Translations under genes and position numbers: made by a program
In this document: positions 44,259 to 50,725 of the stretch, piece after piece
Layout: each line of letters begins with the position of its first letter
Numbering within the stretch: position 1 is the first letter of the stretch
Source: Burkholderiaceae bacterium
GTDB lineage: Bacteria; Pseudomonadota; Gammaproteobacteria; Burkholderiales; Burkholderiaceae_B
Assembly: GCA_021208885.1 (NCBI GenBank)
Contig: JAJOJF010000003.1
Location: 1-50,725 of the forward strand
Direction of reading: 5' to 3'
DNA length: 50,725 bases
Notes under the pieces: model-generated
Database searches by the model: none
Told to the model about the DNA's origin: nothing
The model's input: the letters and a program-made list of their open reading frames with translations, nothing else

Positions 44259-45347
44259 TTACCCCAAATCAAGCGCGAGGTTATTCAGCTTATTGATGTC
44301 CTTGGGCCAGCTGCGCTTTTGTGCGCATTGCAACAAAATCCGCCCCCAGGCCATCCACGCATCCCAGCCAATGCGCTTGTCCCAGGTGTTGCCCCAGATT
44401 GAGGCCAGTTGCACGCCGCTTGCCGCCACATCCTGGGCTTGGTCGAACTCATCAAACGTCAGGTGTAACTGTGCGAGAAGCATATAGGGTTCAGCCACCC
44501 AGGGGTTCAGGCGAATGGTTTGCTTAAGCGTTGCTCGCGTGGCGTCTGGTGAAATCAAAGGTTGGTTCTGTTGCACCACTGACCAGTACAAGGAACTAGC
44601 GGCTGCCTCATCGTCTGTGTTAAGCACAGCGGTACAGTTGTTAAACACCGGTGGCATGGGCAAGATGTCTTTGATTGCTCGGTGCTGCAGGATTTGCCCA
44701 AGCTTTGACATTTGACTGACCCGATAGGTGGTTGGCCGCATGGGTCCTGGCCACAAACCAGCTGCCCAATGCACCTTGCCAGAGAGAAATTCGTAATCCG
44801 GGTAGCCTGAGTAAATATCATCCTGCCAGCTATACCACTGCTCACAGATGTCAGCCATGGTCATGACCGTGAAGATCGCGACATCCCGAGCTGGCAACAC
44901 CATGGGCTTGCCGCCATTGTCTAGTGTCACACTGCCATCGTCCGCTATCTTGCCCGCAAAGAGATTTCGGACAAACTCAACCCGCGAAATCGTGCAAAAC
45001 GTGTAAATCAGTCGCTCGACTTCTTCACCCACGAGCTCCGCCATGCGGCCACGCTCAGACTTCGGATCGAACTTCATCAGGTCGACGTGTGCGTTGCCAT
45101 ACACGCTATGCAGAAGCCCGAGCAGCCTCACCTCGTCTGGCTGCTGCCAGAGGGTCAGCGTGCGCGTCACGCCAATCAAGTGATGGCGAAACGTGCCTGC
45201 CTTGTGCCAGTCCTGCCCCACGCCGCGGCCAAGCACCACCGGAATCACGGCTGAGATTCTGGGGTCAGCGTAGATCCACTCTTCATCAAGCATGCCAATG
45301 GCTTGGGTCAGTGCGTCTGGTGACAGGGTGTGCAGATCGATTTGCAT
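44259..45347 (-). CDS. HD-like domain protein with helical repeat C-terminus (DUF6817-like)
   Basis: The 362-residue cytosolic protein has an N-terminal helical part with GTFRHHLIGVTRTLTLWQQP, then LLGLLHSVYGNAHVDLMKF, which resembles degenerate HD-phosphohydrolase motifs. ARDVAIFTVMTMADICEQWY follows with a further Asp. The last about 110 residues look like TPR-type helical repeats (NPWVAEPYMLLAQLHLTFDEFDQAQDVA in parts). I recognise the family only as a domain of unknown function; no substrate can be named. It is divergent from the dehydrogenase gene at 45582. Confidence 0.65.
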   Translation of the reverse strand: MQIDLHTLSPDALTQAIGMLDEEWIYADPRISAVIPVVLGRGVGQDWHKAGTFRHHLIGVTRTLTLWQQPDEVRLLGLLHSVYGNAHVDLMKFDPKSERGRMAELVGEEVERLIYTFCTISRVEFVRNLFAGKIADDGSVTLDNGGKPMVLPARDVAIFTVMTMADICEQWYSWQDDIYSGYPDYEFLSGKVHWAAGLWPGPMRPTTYRVSQMSKLGQILQHRAIKDILPMPPVFNNCTAVLNTDDEAAASSLYWSVVQQNQPLISPDATRATLKQTIRLNPWVAEPYMLLAQLHLTFDEFDQAQDVAASGVQLASIWGNTWDKRIGWDAWMAWGRILLQCAQKRSWPKDINKLNNLALDLG

Positions 45348-45581
45348 GGAAAAATTCCGTTCTCAATGTAAGTAGCGTAGATTGCAGCAGTCATTAAAAG
45401 AAGGGTCTAACTGCAGCCTTTGCGCATCACCTAGCAGCATTGACCGCCCATACCCTTAACAACACAAGCGTAGTGAAGTTGCGCACTGAGCGCAAGTCAG
45501 CACTACTTTCTGGCGCACCGATCGATTAAGCTCAAAAATACTGAACCCACTGCTACTCGAGTCACCCTGTCTAACCCATCC

Positions 45582-46622
45582 ATGCAAGCACAACTCATTC
45601 GATTCAACTTCTGGCTTGATCCCGTCTTCAACCAGATCATTGACGCCGATCCCAATATCAACCAGACAGTTTGCCGATTCGACGATCCCGATGAACGATC
45701 ATGGGCGATCATGGCCAGAGCGCACGCCTATCACATCTGCGCTGCGCGCGACGAGATGCCACCGCAATGGCAAGTAACACGCGAGCTGCTCGCGCGGGCA
45801 CCAGAACTATTGTGCGTCTCAACGTCAGGCGCAGGTTTTGATCCGGTGGACGTTGCCGCGTGTACAGAAAAAGGCGTGATCGTGGTGAACCAAAGTGGCT
45901 GCAACGCCAATTCAGTGGCAGAGCACACCTTTGCGCTACTGCTCTCAGTGACGCACCGGATTGGCGAATCTGAACGCGTGATGCGAGCTGGCAAATATGG
46001 CACCCGTGAAGACCTCATGGGGCACGAGATCAAAGGCCTGACATTGGGGATCGTGGGTGTAGGCAATGTCGGCAGGCGGGTCGCTGAAATTGCCCGCGTA
46101 TTTGGCATGCGCGTGCTCGGCTGTGACCCGTATGTGGACAAACAAGAATTGATTCGCAGGGGCGTTGAGCCGGTCAATCTTGATGAGCTCCTTGAGCAAA
46201 GCGATGTTGTTTCCCTGCACTGCCCGAGAAACGGCGAAACGCTCAACCTCTTTAACGCCCATCGGTTTGCGCAGATGAGGCCGGGCGCGATATTTCTGTC
46301 GACCGCCCGCGGTGGCATTCATGACGAAGAGGCGCTTGCCGAAGCGCTCAAGGCAAAACATCTCTCAGGTGCCGGCCTTGATGTCTGGACCGTTGAGCCA
46401 CCGGCTTCTGACAATCCGCTCCTGGCCATGGAGAATGTTGTAGCGACCTATCACACCGCTGGCGTCACCCATGAAGCTAGGAGAAATGCCGCGCGCATGG
46501 GGGCCAACCAGCTGTGTGATTTGTTCGCCACGGGCAAACTGCCGCCTCGGCTGGTCAACCCTGAGGCTTGGCCTGCGTTTGAACAGCGGTTTAATGAGAG
46601 GTTTAAAACGCGGTTTGCCTGA
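45582..46622 (+). CDS. D-isomer-specific 2-hydroxyacid dehydrogenase
   Basis: The 346-residue NAD(P)-dependent enzyme reduces or oxidises a 2-oxo/2-hydroxyacid. The N-terminal catalytic half is split by the Rossmann domain (GIVGVGNVGRRVAEIARVFG near residue 155). The catalytic Arg lies in STARGG, the Glu in WTVEPP and the histidine in ATYHTAGVT. GCNANSVAEHTFALLLSVTH is typical of the phosphoglycerate/hydroxypyruvate dehydrogenase group. It is probably monocistronic, and its substrate is unknown. Confidence 0.9.
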   Translation: MQAQLIRFNFWLDPVFNQIIDADPNINQTVCRFDDPDERSWAIMARAHAYHICAARDEMPPQWQVTRELLARAPELLCVSTSGAGFDPVDVAACTEKGVIVVNQSGCNANSVAEHTFALLLSVTHRIGESERVMRAGKYGTREDLMGHEIKGLTLGIVGVGNVGRRVAEIARVFGMRVLGCDPYVDKQELIRRGVEPVNLDELLEQSDVVSLHCPRNGETLNLFNAHRFAQMRPGAIFLSTARGGIHDEEALAEALKAKHLSGAGLDVWTVEPPASDNPLLAMENVVATYHTAGVTHEARRNAARMGANQLCDLFATGKLPPRLVNPEAWPAFEQRFNERFKTRFA

Positions 46623-46675
46623 AGGATTGCGCAGTGTAAACACGAGCCTTGCTGAGCGAGCATACCTAATCTGGT

Positions 46676-46800
46676 CTAAATCCAGTTCAGCAGGCGCAAA
46701 CCCGGAACTCTTGCAAACCCTTTCGAGTTCTTGGTAACGAGCGGAACAGCATCAACCGACCATGCATGCGCGGCAAATGCCGAACTTAAGAAAAGCCAAA
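46676..46800 (-). pseudogene. VapC-like PIN toxin, C-terminal remnant
   Basis: On the minus strand the frame AFAAHAWSVDAVPLVTKNSK, then GFARVPGLRLLNWI ending in TAG at 46676-46678, is the canonical VapC end (IAAHA, LVTxN, F.RVPGL, NW). The first about 90 residues and any antitoxin are absent. It lies just after the dehydrogenase gene. Confidence 0.75.
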
Positions 46801-46908
46801 CTCGCCTATTGACCAGAGACAAACTGCACACGAGCAGCTAGATTAGCTAGACCGAACACACAGGCTTCTACAATTCTGTGAGCACCTCTGGTATCTAATG
46901 TACAATTT

Positions 46909-46933
46909 GACTAGACTAGACTAGACTAGACTA
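46909..46933 (+). repeat. pentanucleotide tandem repeat (GACTA)5
   Basis: Five perfect copies of GACTA are followed by GA, then non-repeat sequence. They begin three bases after TACAAT (46901-46906), a possible -10, and end 40 bases before the antitoxin ATG at 46974. They therefore lie in the probable leader of vapBC. Confidence 0.9.
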
Positions 46934-46973
46934 GAACAGATAAGTCCAAATCAGCGCCTTAATGGGAGCTAAC

Positions 46974-47219
46974 ATGCTTACCGTCAATATGTTCACCGCA
47001 AAGTCCACCTTGTCTCAACTTGTCGTTGCATTAGAAACCGGCAAAGAAAGCGAAGTGATTATTGCCAGAAATGGCAAGCCTGCGGCCAAGTTGATACCGA
47101 TAAATCAACCCTCAAAAAAAACCAAAAGAATAGGCGTGGCTGCTGGTAAGTTCAAAGTCCCTGAGTCAATCGACGAACAGAACGAAGAAGTGCTCAAGCT
47201 CTTTCTCGGCGAGGGTTGA
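46974..47219 (+). CDS. Phd/YefM (VapB)-type antitoxin
   Basis: The 81-residue protein starts at ATG 46974 with GGGAG upstream (an ATG at 46962 is in frame). MFTAKSTLSQLVVALETGKE is the DNA-binding region, VIIARNGKPAAKLIPI the dimer strand, and the C-terminus (FKVPESIDEQNEEVLKLFL) the usual toxin-binding tail. The stop is separated from the toxin GTG by two bases. Intact module partner of the PIN toxin. Confidence 0.9.
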   Translation: MLTVNMFTAKSTLSQLVVALETGKESEVIIARNGKPAAKLIPINQPSKKTKRIGVAAGKFKVPESIDEQNEEVLKLFLGEG

Positions 47220-47221
47220 GC

Positions 47222-47608
47222 GTGAATTTACTGCTCGATACCCACGTCGCCTTGTGGGCAATAACTGATGATCCCAAGCTAACAACTAGCGCAAGAGATC
47301 TGATTGATGCGGAAAAAACGACCGTTTGGGTGAGTGTAGCCAGTTTGTGGGAAATCTCAATCAAGCACTCACTCGTCCGTGGAGCGATGCCGGTCAGTGG
47401 CCGTGATGCCGCACGGTTTTTCAATGAAGCTGGCTATCAAATCTTGAACATAGAAACTGAACATGCTACAGCCATTGAGCACTTGCCCAATCACCATCAA
47501 GATCCGTTTGACAGGTTATTAATCGCCCAAGCGCTAGTTGAACCCATGCGACTTATGACGCGAGACGCAATGGTTGCAAAGTATAGCGACACGATCATCA
47601 AGATTTGA
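47222..47608 (+). CDS. VapC-like PIN-domain toxin
   Basis: The 128-residue ribonuclease toxin begins at GTG 47222 with GAGGG six bases upstream. The metal-binding residues of the PIN domain are present: Asp in LLLDTHVALW, Glu in SLWEISIKH, Asp in DPFDRLLIAQAL and the final Asp in LMTRDAMVAKY. HHQDPFDR is the hallmark of the subgroup paired with Phd-type antitoxins. It appears fully functional. Confidence 0.92.
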   Translation: MNLLLDTHVALWAITDDPKLTTSARDLIDAEKTTVWVSVASLWEISIKHSLVRGAMPVSGRDAARFFNEAGYQILNIETEHATAIEHLPNHHQDPFDRLLIAQALVEPMRLMTRDAMVAKYSDTIIKI

Positions 47609-47656
47609 GGTTTGCCGTGGCACGATCTTGGAAGAAGGTTCAATTTAACTCTGACA

Positions 47657-48769
47657 CTAGCGCCCCAAGTACCGAACGGTCAAATCCGGGAAGTCGGTAA
47701 ACACCCCATTCACCCCTGCCTGCTTGAACAATAAGTCATGCAACTCGTCGATACTGCCGACCCCTTCCGGCAAAGCATCCGCTCTGACCGTGTAGGGGTG
47801 TACGACCAAGCCTTGAGCTTGAGCCTGCCTGACAAGATCATTGGGCTCAAGCTTGCCGTTTTGGTTATCCAGTAGCATGCCAATGTGCGGCCCCACCCCA
47901 TCGGCGTATTGAGCGATCGTCTCCATCGCACCGGGTGCAAGCATCCAGTCATAGTCGTAGTTAACCCACTGTCCTGTGGACAATTGCTCTTCAGTTATTT
48001 GCCAGTCAGTCCGTGCGATCAGTTGCACGAGCGGCAGATTCACTTGAAGCTTGGGCTTAAGCTCAGTCTTCAAACGCTTGAGCTCATGAGGGTCAAATGA
48101 CTGTAGATAAACCGACCCGTCGTTTATGGTGTAGCCATAATCTTTCAGCACCTTCAACGCGGCCAAAGCGATGTCTTGGCCGTTTTGGTGATGAAACGAC
48201 GGTGACTTGATTTCCGGATAAATGCCCACTGCTCTGCCGGTGGTTCGGTTCAATTCCCGAATCAGCTCAAGCTCTTCTTTGAATGTGTGCACACCAAACC
48301 GTGACTGATTTAGACCAAATCGGCCAGGAAACGCCAAGGTGGGGTCTTGCGGGTTGTCAGTCTTGCGACGCTCGGCGATGTTGAGCTGCCGGAGTTCATC
48401 GAGCGTGAAGTCAATTACGTAATGGCGGCCATCCGCGCGCGCGCGCCCGGGGAACTTGCTAGCGACATCTGAGACTCGGTCCAGATACAAATCATGCAAC
48501 ACCACCAACTCGCCATCTCGGGTCAAGACCAGATCTTGCTCAAGGTAGTCAGCCCCCATGGCATGCGCCATGGCTTTGGCTGCGAGCGTATGCTCAGGCA
48601 GATAGCCGCTCGCACCGCGGTGCGCGATGACGACTGGTTGTGCCATCACTGCTGTCTGAACCAACATCAAGACCAACCCCAATAAAACACAAACAGATAA
48701 TAGCCAACAGCGCCTGAGCAAAGCCCTTTCCAACGAAATCCTCGACGATACCCCTGATGATGGTTTCAT
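47657..48769 (-). CDS. glycerophosphodiester phosphodiesterase (periplasmic GlpQ type)
   Basis: An enzyme of about 370 residues hydrolyses glycerophosphodiesters to sn-glycerol 3-phosphate and an alcohol. A signal peptide (CWLLSVCVLLGLVLMLVQTA region, ending VMAQ) directs it to the periplasm. Catalytic residues appear in VIAHRGASGYLPEHT (His, Arg, Glu), DLVLTRDGELVVLHD (Asp, His) and IYPEIKSP. Length and order match GlpQ rather than the short cytosolic UgpQ. An ATG at 48805 gives 12 more residues; 48769 (MKPSSG) is a better start. Confidence 0.93.
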   Translation of the reverse strand: MKPSSGVSSRISLERALLRRCWLLSVCVLLGLVLMLVQTAVMAQPVVIAHRGASGYLPEHTLAAKAMAHAMGADYLEQDLVLTRDGELVVLHDLYLDRVSDVASKFPGRARADGRHYVIDFTLDELRQLNIAERRKTDNPQDPTLAFPGRFGLNQSRFGVHTFKEELELIRELNRTTGRAVGIYPEIKSPSFHHQNGQDIALAALKVLKDYGYTINDGSVYLQSFDPHELKRLKTELKPKLQVNLPLVQLIARTDWQITEEQLSTGQWVNYDYDWMLAPGAMETIAQYADGVGPHIGMLLDNQNGKLEPNDLVRQAQAQGLVVHPYTVRADALPEGVGSIDELHDLLFKQAGVNGVFTDFPDLTVRYLGR

Positions 48770-48903
48770 AGTAGCGAATGCTGGATAAAACTTAAAGTCA
48801 CGCACCGCCGCACGGTTGCACTACACTTTTTAGCAAAGGATCATGAAACAAGCCATCAGTACCATGTTTGAATACAAAACTTTGAACAAGCGCTAGCCAA
48901 CCC

Positions 48904-49434
48904 ATGCGAACATCATCGACTTTCAAAAAATCAATCCCACTGGCAGCATTGCTGACCAGCGCTTTACTCCTGGCCGGTTGCGCCAATTTGACACAGCCCG
49001 CCACCCCAGAAAACATCTCGGTATTTCCCAAGCCCACCTACTGGCAGGCGTTAAGCCGAACCGCAAGTGGCATCACAGGCGACATCACGCTGACGGATAC
49101 CCAACTGACATTTGGCAACCAGGCATCGATCAGCATTTCACCGATAGAACATGACGCTGACGCCGGCCAGACTCTGTTTCGCGTAACCAGCAAAACCAAT
49201 CCCGAGCTGCTCAATGGCAACTTGCTGTGTGGCAACAACGCGGTTGACTACCTCGTGGTGCAGATCAGTGGTGACGTGCCCGGACAGAGCGACATGCAAT
49301 TGATGGCCTACTACTACCCAGAACAGTTACACCTTAAAGACCTGCCGCTGAAAAATTTAGACGACATCAAGCGGCAGATGTGCGCGCTCTACACCTACGT
49401 TGGCATGGCTAGTCAATCGGTGAAGGCGCGATAA
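48904..49434 (+). CDS. lipoprotein of unknown function
   Basis: The 176-residue protein has a lipoprotein signal peptide with lipobox LLLAGC (cysteine near residue 26), so it is lipid-anchored in the envelope. The rest is a mixed strand-rich sequence with two further cysteines (NGNLLCGNN; IKRQMCALY) that could form a disulfide. I do not recognise a named domain. It precedes the HtrA-like protease by nine bases and is probably cotranscribed with it. Confidence 0.8.
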   Translation: MRTSSTFKKSIPLAALLTSALLLAGCANLTQPATPENISVFPKPTYWQALSRTASGITGDITLTDTQLTFGNQASISISPIEHDADAGQTLFRVTSKTNPELLNGNLLCGNNAVDYLVVQISGDVPGQSDMQLMAYYYPEQLHLKDLPLKNLDDIKRQMCALYTYVGMASQSVKAR

Positions 49435-49452
49435 ACACTCAGGATGCCACAG

Positions 49453-50517
49453 ATGATGCGTCGACTATTAGCCTCCATATTGCTGTACCTGCCGTTGTCA
49501 CTGGCCAGCATGCCATCAGTCGCTCAGTTTGAAGCGCTCGTCGCCTACGAAAAGGCGCTAATCGCCCTCTTTGAACGCTCACGTGACTCGGTGGTGTTTA
49601 TCAGCACCAGCCGCACTGTGCGCGACGCATGGACCCGCAACTTGACCACCATTCCCCGGGGATCAGGCTCCGGTTTCTTGTGGGACAACCAAGGCCACGT
49701 GGTCACCAACTTTCATGTCATTCAAGGTGCCTCGCAAGCGACTGTGACGCTGGCCGACAGTCGCGAGTACCCGGCCAGACTTGTCGGTGCGAGCCCTGCG
49801 CATGACCTGGCGGTGCTCAAGATCGATACCGACCTCAAGCGCCCGACCCCGGTCCCACTTGGGACAAGCAATAACCTTCGCGTTGGCCAGCATGTATTTG
49901 CCATCGGCAATCCGTTTGGACTGGACTGGACATTGACCACTGGCGTGATCTCTGCGCTAAACAGGTCCCTACCGAACGAAAACGGCACCCGCATCATTGA
50001 AGATCTGATTCAAACTGATGCGGCCATCAACCCGGGCAACTCGGGCGGGCCTCTGCTGGACTCACGTGGCCGGCTCATTGGCATTAACACCGCAATTTAC
50101 AGCCCATCTGGCGCATCAGCCGGCATTGGGTTTGCCGTGCCAGTCGATACCGTCGCGCGTGTCGTACCCCAATTGATTAAAACCGGCCAATACAACCCGC
50201 CAGTCTTGGGCATTGAAATCGATGATCAGCTAAACAGAAGGCTGGTCAAGGCACTTGGCACTGAGGGCGTGTTCGTCCTGGGCATACGCCCCAATTCGGG
50301 TGCGGCCCAAGCTGGCTTGCAGGGCCCAACCCGTGATCGAAGTGGCTCGATCGTGCCTGGCGACATCATCCTGTCGATCAATGGGCAAGCGGTGCCTTCG
50401 GTGGCCAAGCTCTTGTCAACACTCGATGCCTATCAGCCAGGCCAGACCGTGCGCCTTCAAATCCGCCGGGGGCAACAAACGATTGAAAAGTCAGTAAGGT
50501 TGCAGGCGGCGGGTTGA
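49453..50517 (+). CDS. HtrA/DegP-like periplasmic serine protease with PDZ domain
   Basis: A trypsin-like S1C protease of about 354 residues starts with a signal peptide (LLASILLYLPLSLASMPSVAQ). The catalytic triad is visible: His in VVTNFHVIQ, Asp in AHDLAVLKID, Ser in NPGNSGGPLL. A single PDZ domain follows (about 260-350; GVFVLGIRPNSGAAQAGL; GDIILSINGQAV). One PDZ places it with DegS-like or short HtrA proteins. The ATG at 49453 has AGGATG upstream; an in-frame ATG at 49444 is also possible. A strong terminator follows directly. Confidence 0.93.
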   Translation: MMRRLLASILLYLPLSLASMPSVAQFEALVAYEKALIALFERSRDSVVFISTSRTVRDAWTRNLTTIPRGSGSGFLWDNQGHVVTNFHVIQGASQATVTLADSREYPARLVGASPAHDLAVLKIDTDLKRPTPVPLGTSNNLRVGQHVFAIGNPFGLDWTLTTGVISALNRSLPNENGTRIIEDLIQTDAAINPGNSGGPLLDSRGRLIGINTAIYSPSGASAGIGFAVPVDTVARVVPQLIKTGQYNPPVLGIEIDDQLNRRLVKALGTEGVFVLGIRPNSGAAQAGLQGPTRDRSGSIVPGDIILSINGQAVPSVAKLLSTLDAYQPGQTVRLQIRRGQQTIEKSVRLQAAG

Positions 50518-50519
50518 TT

Positions 50520-50577
50520 TGTTTGAAAAAAATGCTGAAATGCGCTCTAAGGAAGGATTTCAGCGTTTTTTCAAACA
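50520..50577. terminator. strong bidirectional terminator after the HtrA gene
   Basis: A long inverted repeat pairs TGTTTGAAAAAA plus TGCTGAAAT (from 50520) with ATTTCAGCG plus TTTTTTCAAACA (to 50577), with a single G-T pair and one bulge. A/T tracts flank the GC core on both sides, so it can stop transcription from the protease gene and from the IS on the other strand. Confidence 0.88.
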
Positions 50578-50612
50578 TTTATTTATCACTATGGTAATTC
50601 ACTGCTGTCCGG

Positions 50613-50725
50613 TTAATTTTCGAATAAATTCAATTGCTTAGAAAGTTCATGCTCATTTTCTAACTCCGCCCCAGCTGCAAAGGCGCATGAAAGCTGGGTT
50701 TTCTCGAATACCGAGACCGATAAAA
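50613..50725 (-). CDS. IS4-family transposase, C-terminal fragment at window edge
   Basis: The last 36 codons of a frame entering from the right edge read LSVSVFEKTQLSCAF...HELSKQLNLFEN and end at TAA 50613-50615. The pattern LSV.xFEKT followed by NQLNLF-type end is characteristic of IS4-family DDE transposases. CACTGCTGTCCGGTTA just outside the stop (50600-50615) resembles a terminal inverted repeat of such elements. The catalytic core lies outside the window. Confidence 0.65.
   Translation of the reverse strand, partial: LSVSVFEKTQLSCAFAAGAELENEHELSKQLNLFEN

Noticed and set aside
43908..44402. 164-residue plus-strand protein as a full gene
   Set aside because: The second half is antisense to the well-formed gene at 44259-45347; only the first part has possible RES similarity.
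36537..46800. The two vapC pieces (36537-36920 and 46676-46800) as one gene split by rearrangement
   Set aside because: They are complementary halves on the same strand, but the missing middle differs and no repeat or mobile element links the breakpoints; independent decay is simpler.
46909..46933. CRISPR-like repeat
   Set aside because: Units are five bases with no spacers; it is a simple tandem repeat.

Overview
The window looks like a chromosomal segment of a betaproteobacterium of the order Burkholderiales, probably close to Alcaligenaceae. This is inferred from the TsaB-RimI fusion, a 7TMR-DISM kinase style typical of that group, moderate GC and gene content; no rRNA or tRNA gene is present to confirm it. 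Both edges cut mobile elements: the left edge lies inside an IS607-type tnpB and the right edge inside an IS4-type transposase. No CRISPR array, rRNA or tRNA was seen.

Layout. 1-1145: decayed IS607 element. 1199-6811: housekeeping and regulatory genes (UDP-glucuronate decarboxylase-like SDR, family-4 uracil-DNA glycosylase, TsaB-RimI fusion, IclR regulator, membrane-anchored TAXI protein). 6906-9107: HigBA-like toxin-antitoxin module and a YeeE/YedE transporter pair ending in a clear terminator. 9265-12534: a second HigBA-like module whose toxin gene is split by a complete IS21 element with a 7-bp target duplication and also carries a 5-bp duplication frameshift; its antitoxin is intact. 12531-16197: phnDCEE phosphonate/phosphate-type ABC transporter under a good Pho box. 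16491-26924: a catabolic locus with a peptide-type ABC transporter, allophanate hydrolase (atzF), a GntR/FCD regulator and, divergently, a metal-dependent amidohydrolase and a DUF1116 (AllG-like) protein. A palindromic operator candidate lies between the two arms. 26943-31989: response regulator, TpsB secretion porin and 7TM sensor kinase. 32172-37000: a CIA30-like protein, several live and dead toxin-antitoxin modules and a DUF4143 ATPase. 36936-39522: a second, paralogous kinase/regulator pair. 39815-43401: a PLP cysteine synthase-like enzyme and a frameshifted asmA. 43467-47608: gene remnants, an HD-like protein, a D-2-hydroxyacid dehydrogenase and an intact vapBC preceded by a pentanucleotide tandem repeat. 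47657-50517: glycerophosphodiesterase, lipoprotein and HtrA-like protease.

Two themes stand out. First, toxin genes decay repeatedly while antitoxins often survive: IS insertion, 5-bp duplication, amber codon and truncations, across at least seven modules or remnants. Second, the 16.5-26.9 kb locus joins allophanate hydrolase, an amidohydrolase and an AllG-like protein with its own importer and regulator. This is a plausible undescribed route for a ureido- or carbamoyl-type nitrogen compound; its substrate cannot be read from the sequence. The atzF-gntR junction carries a run of seven G that fuses the two genes into one reading frame, while six G would give two normal overlapping genes.
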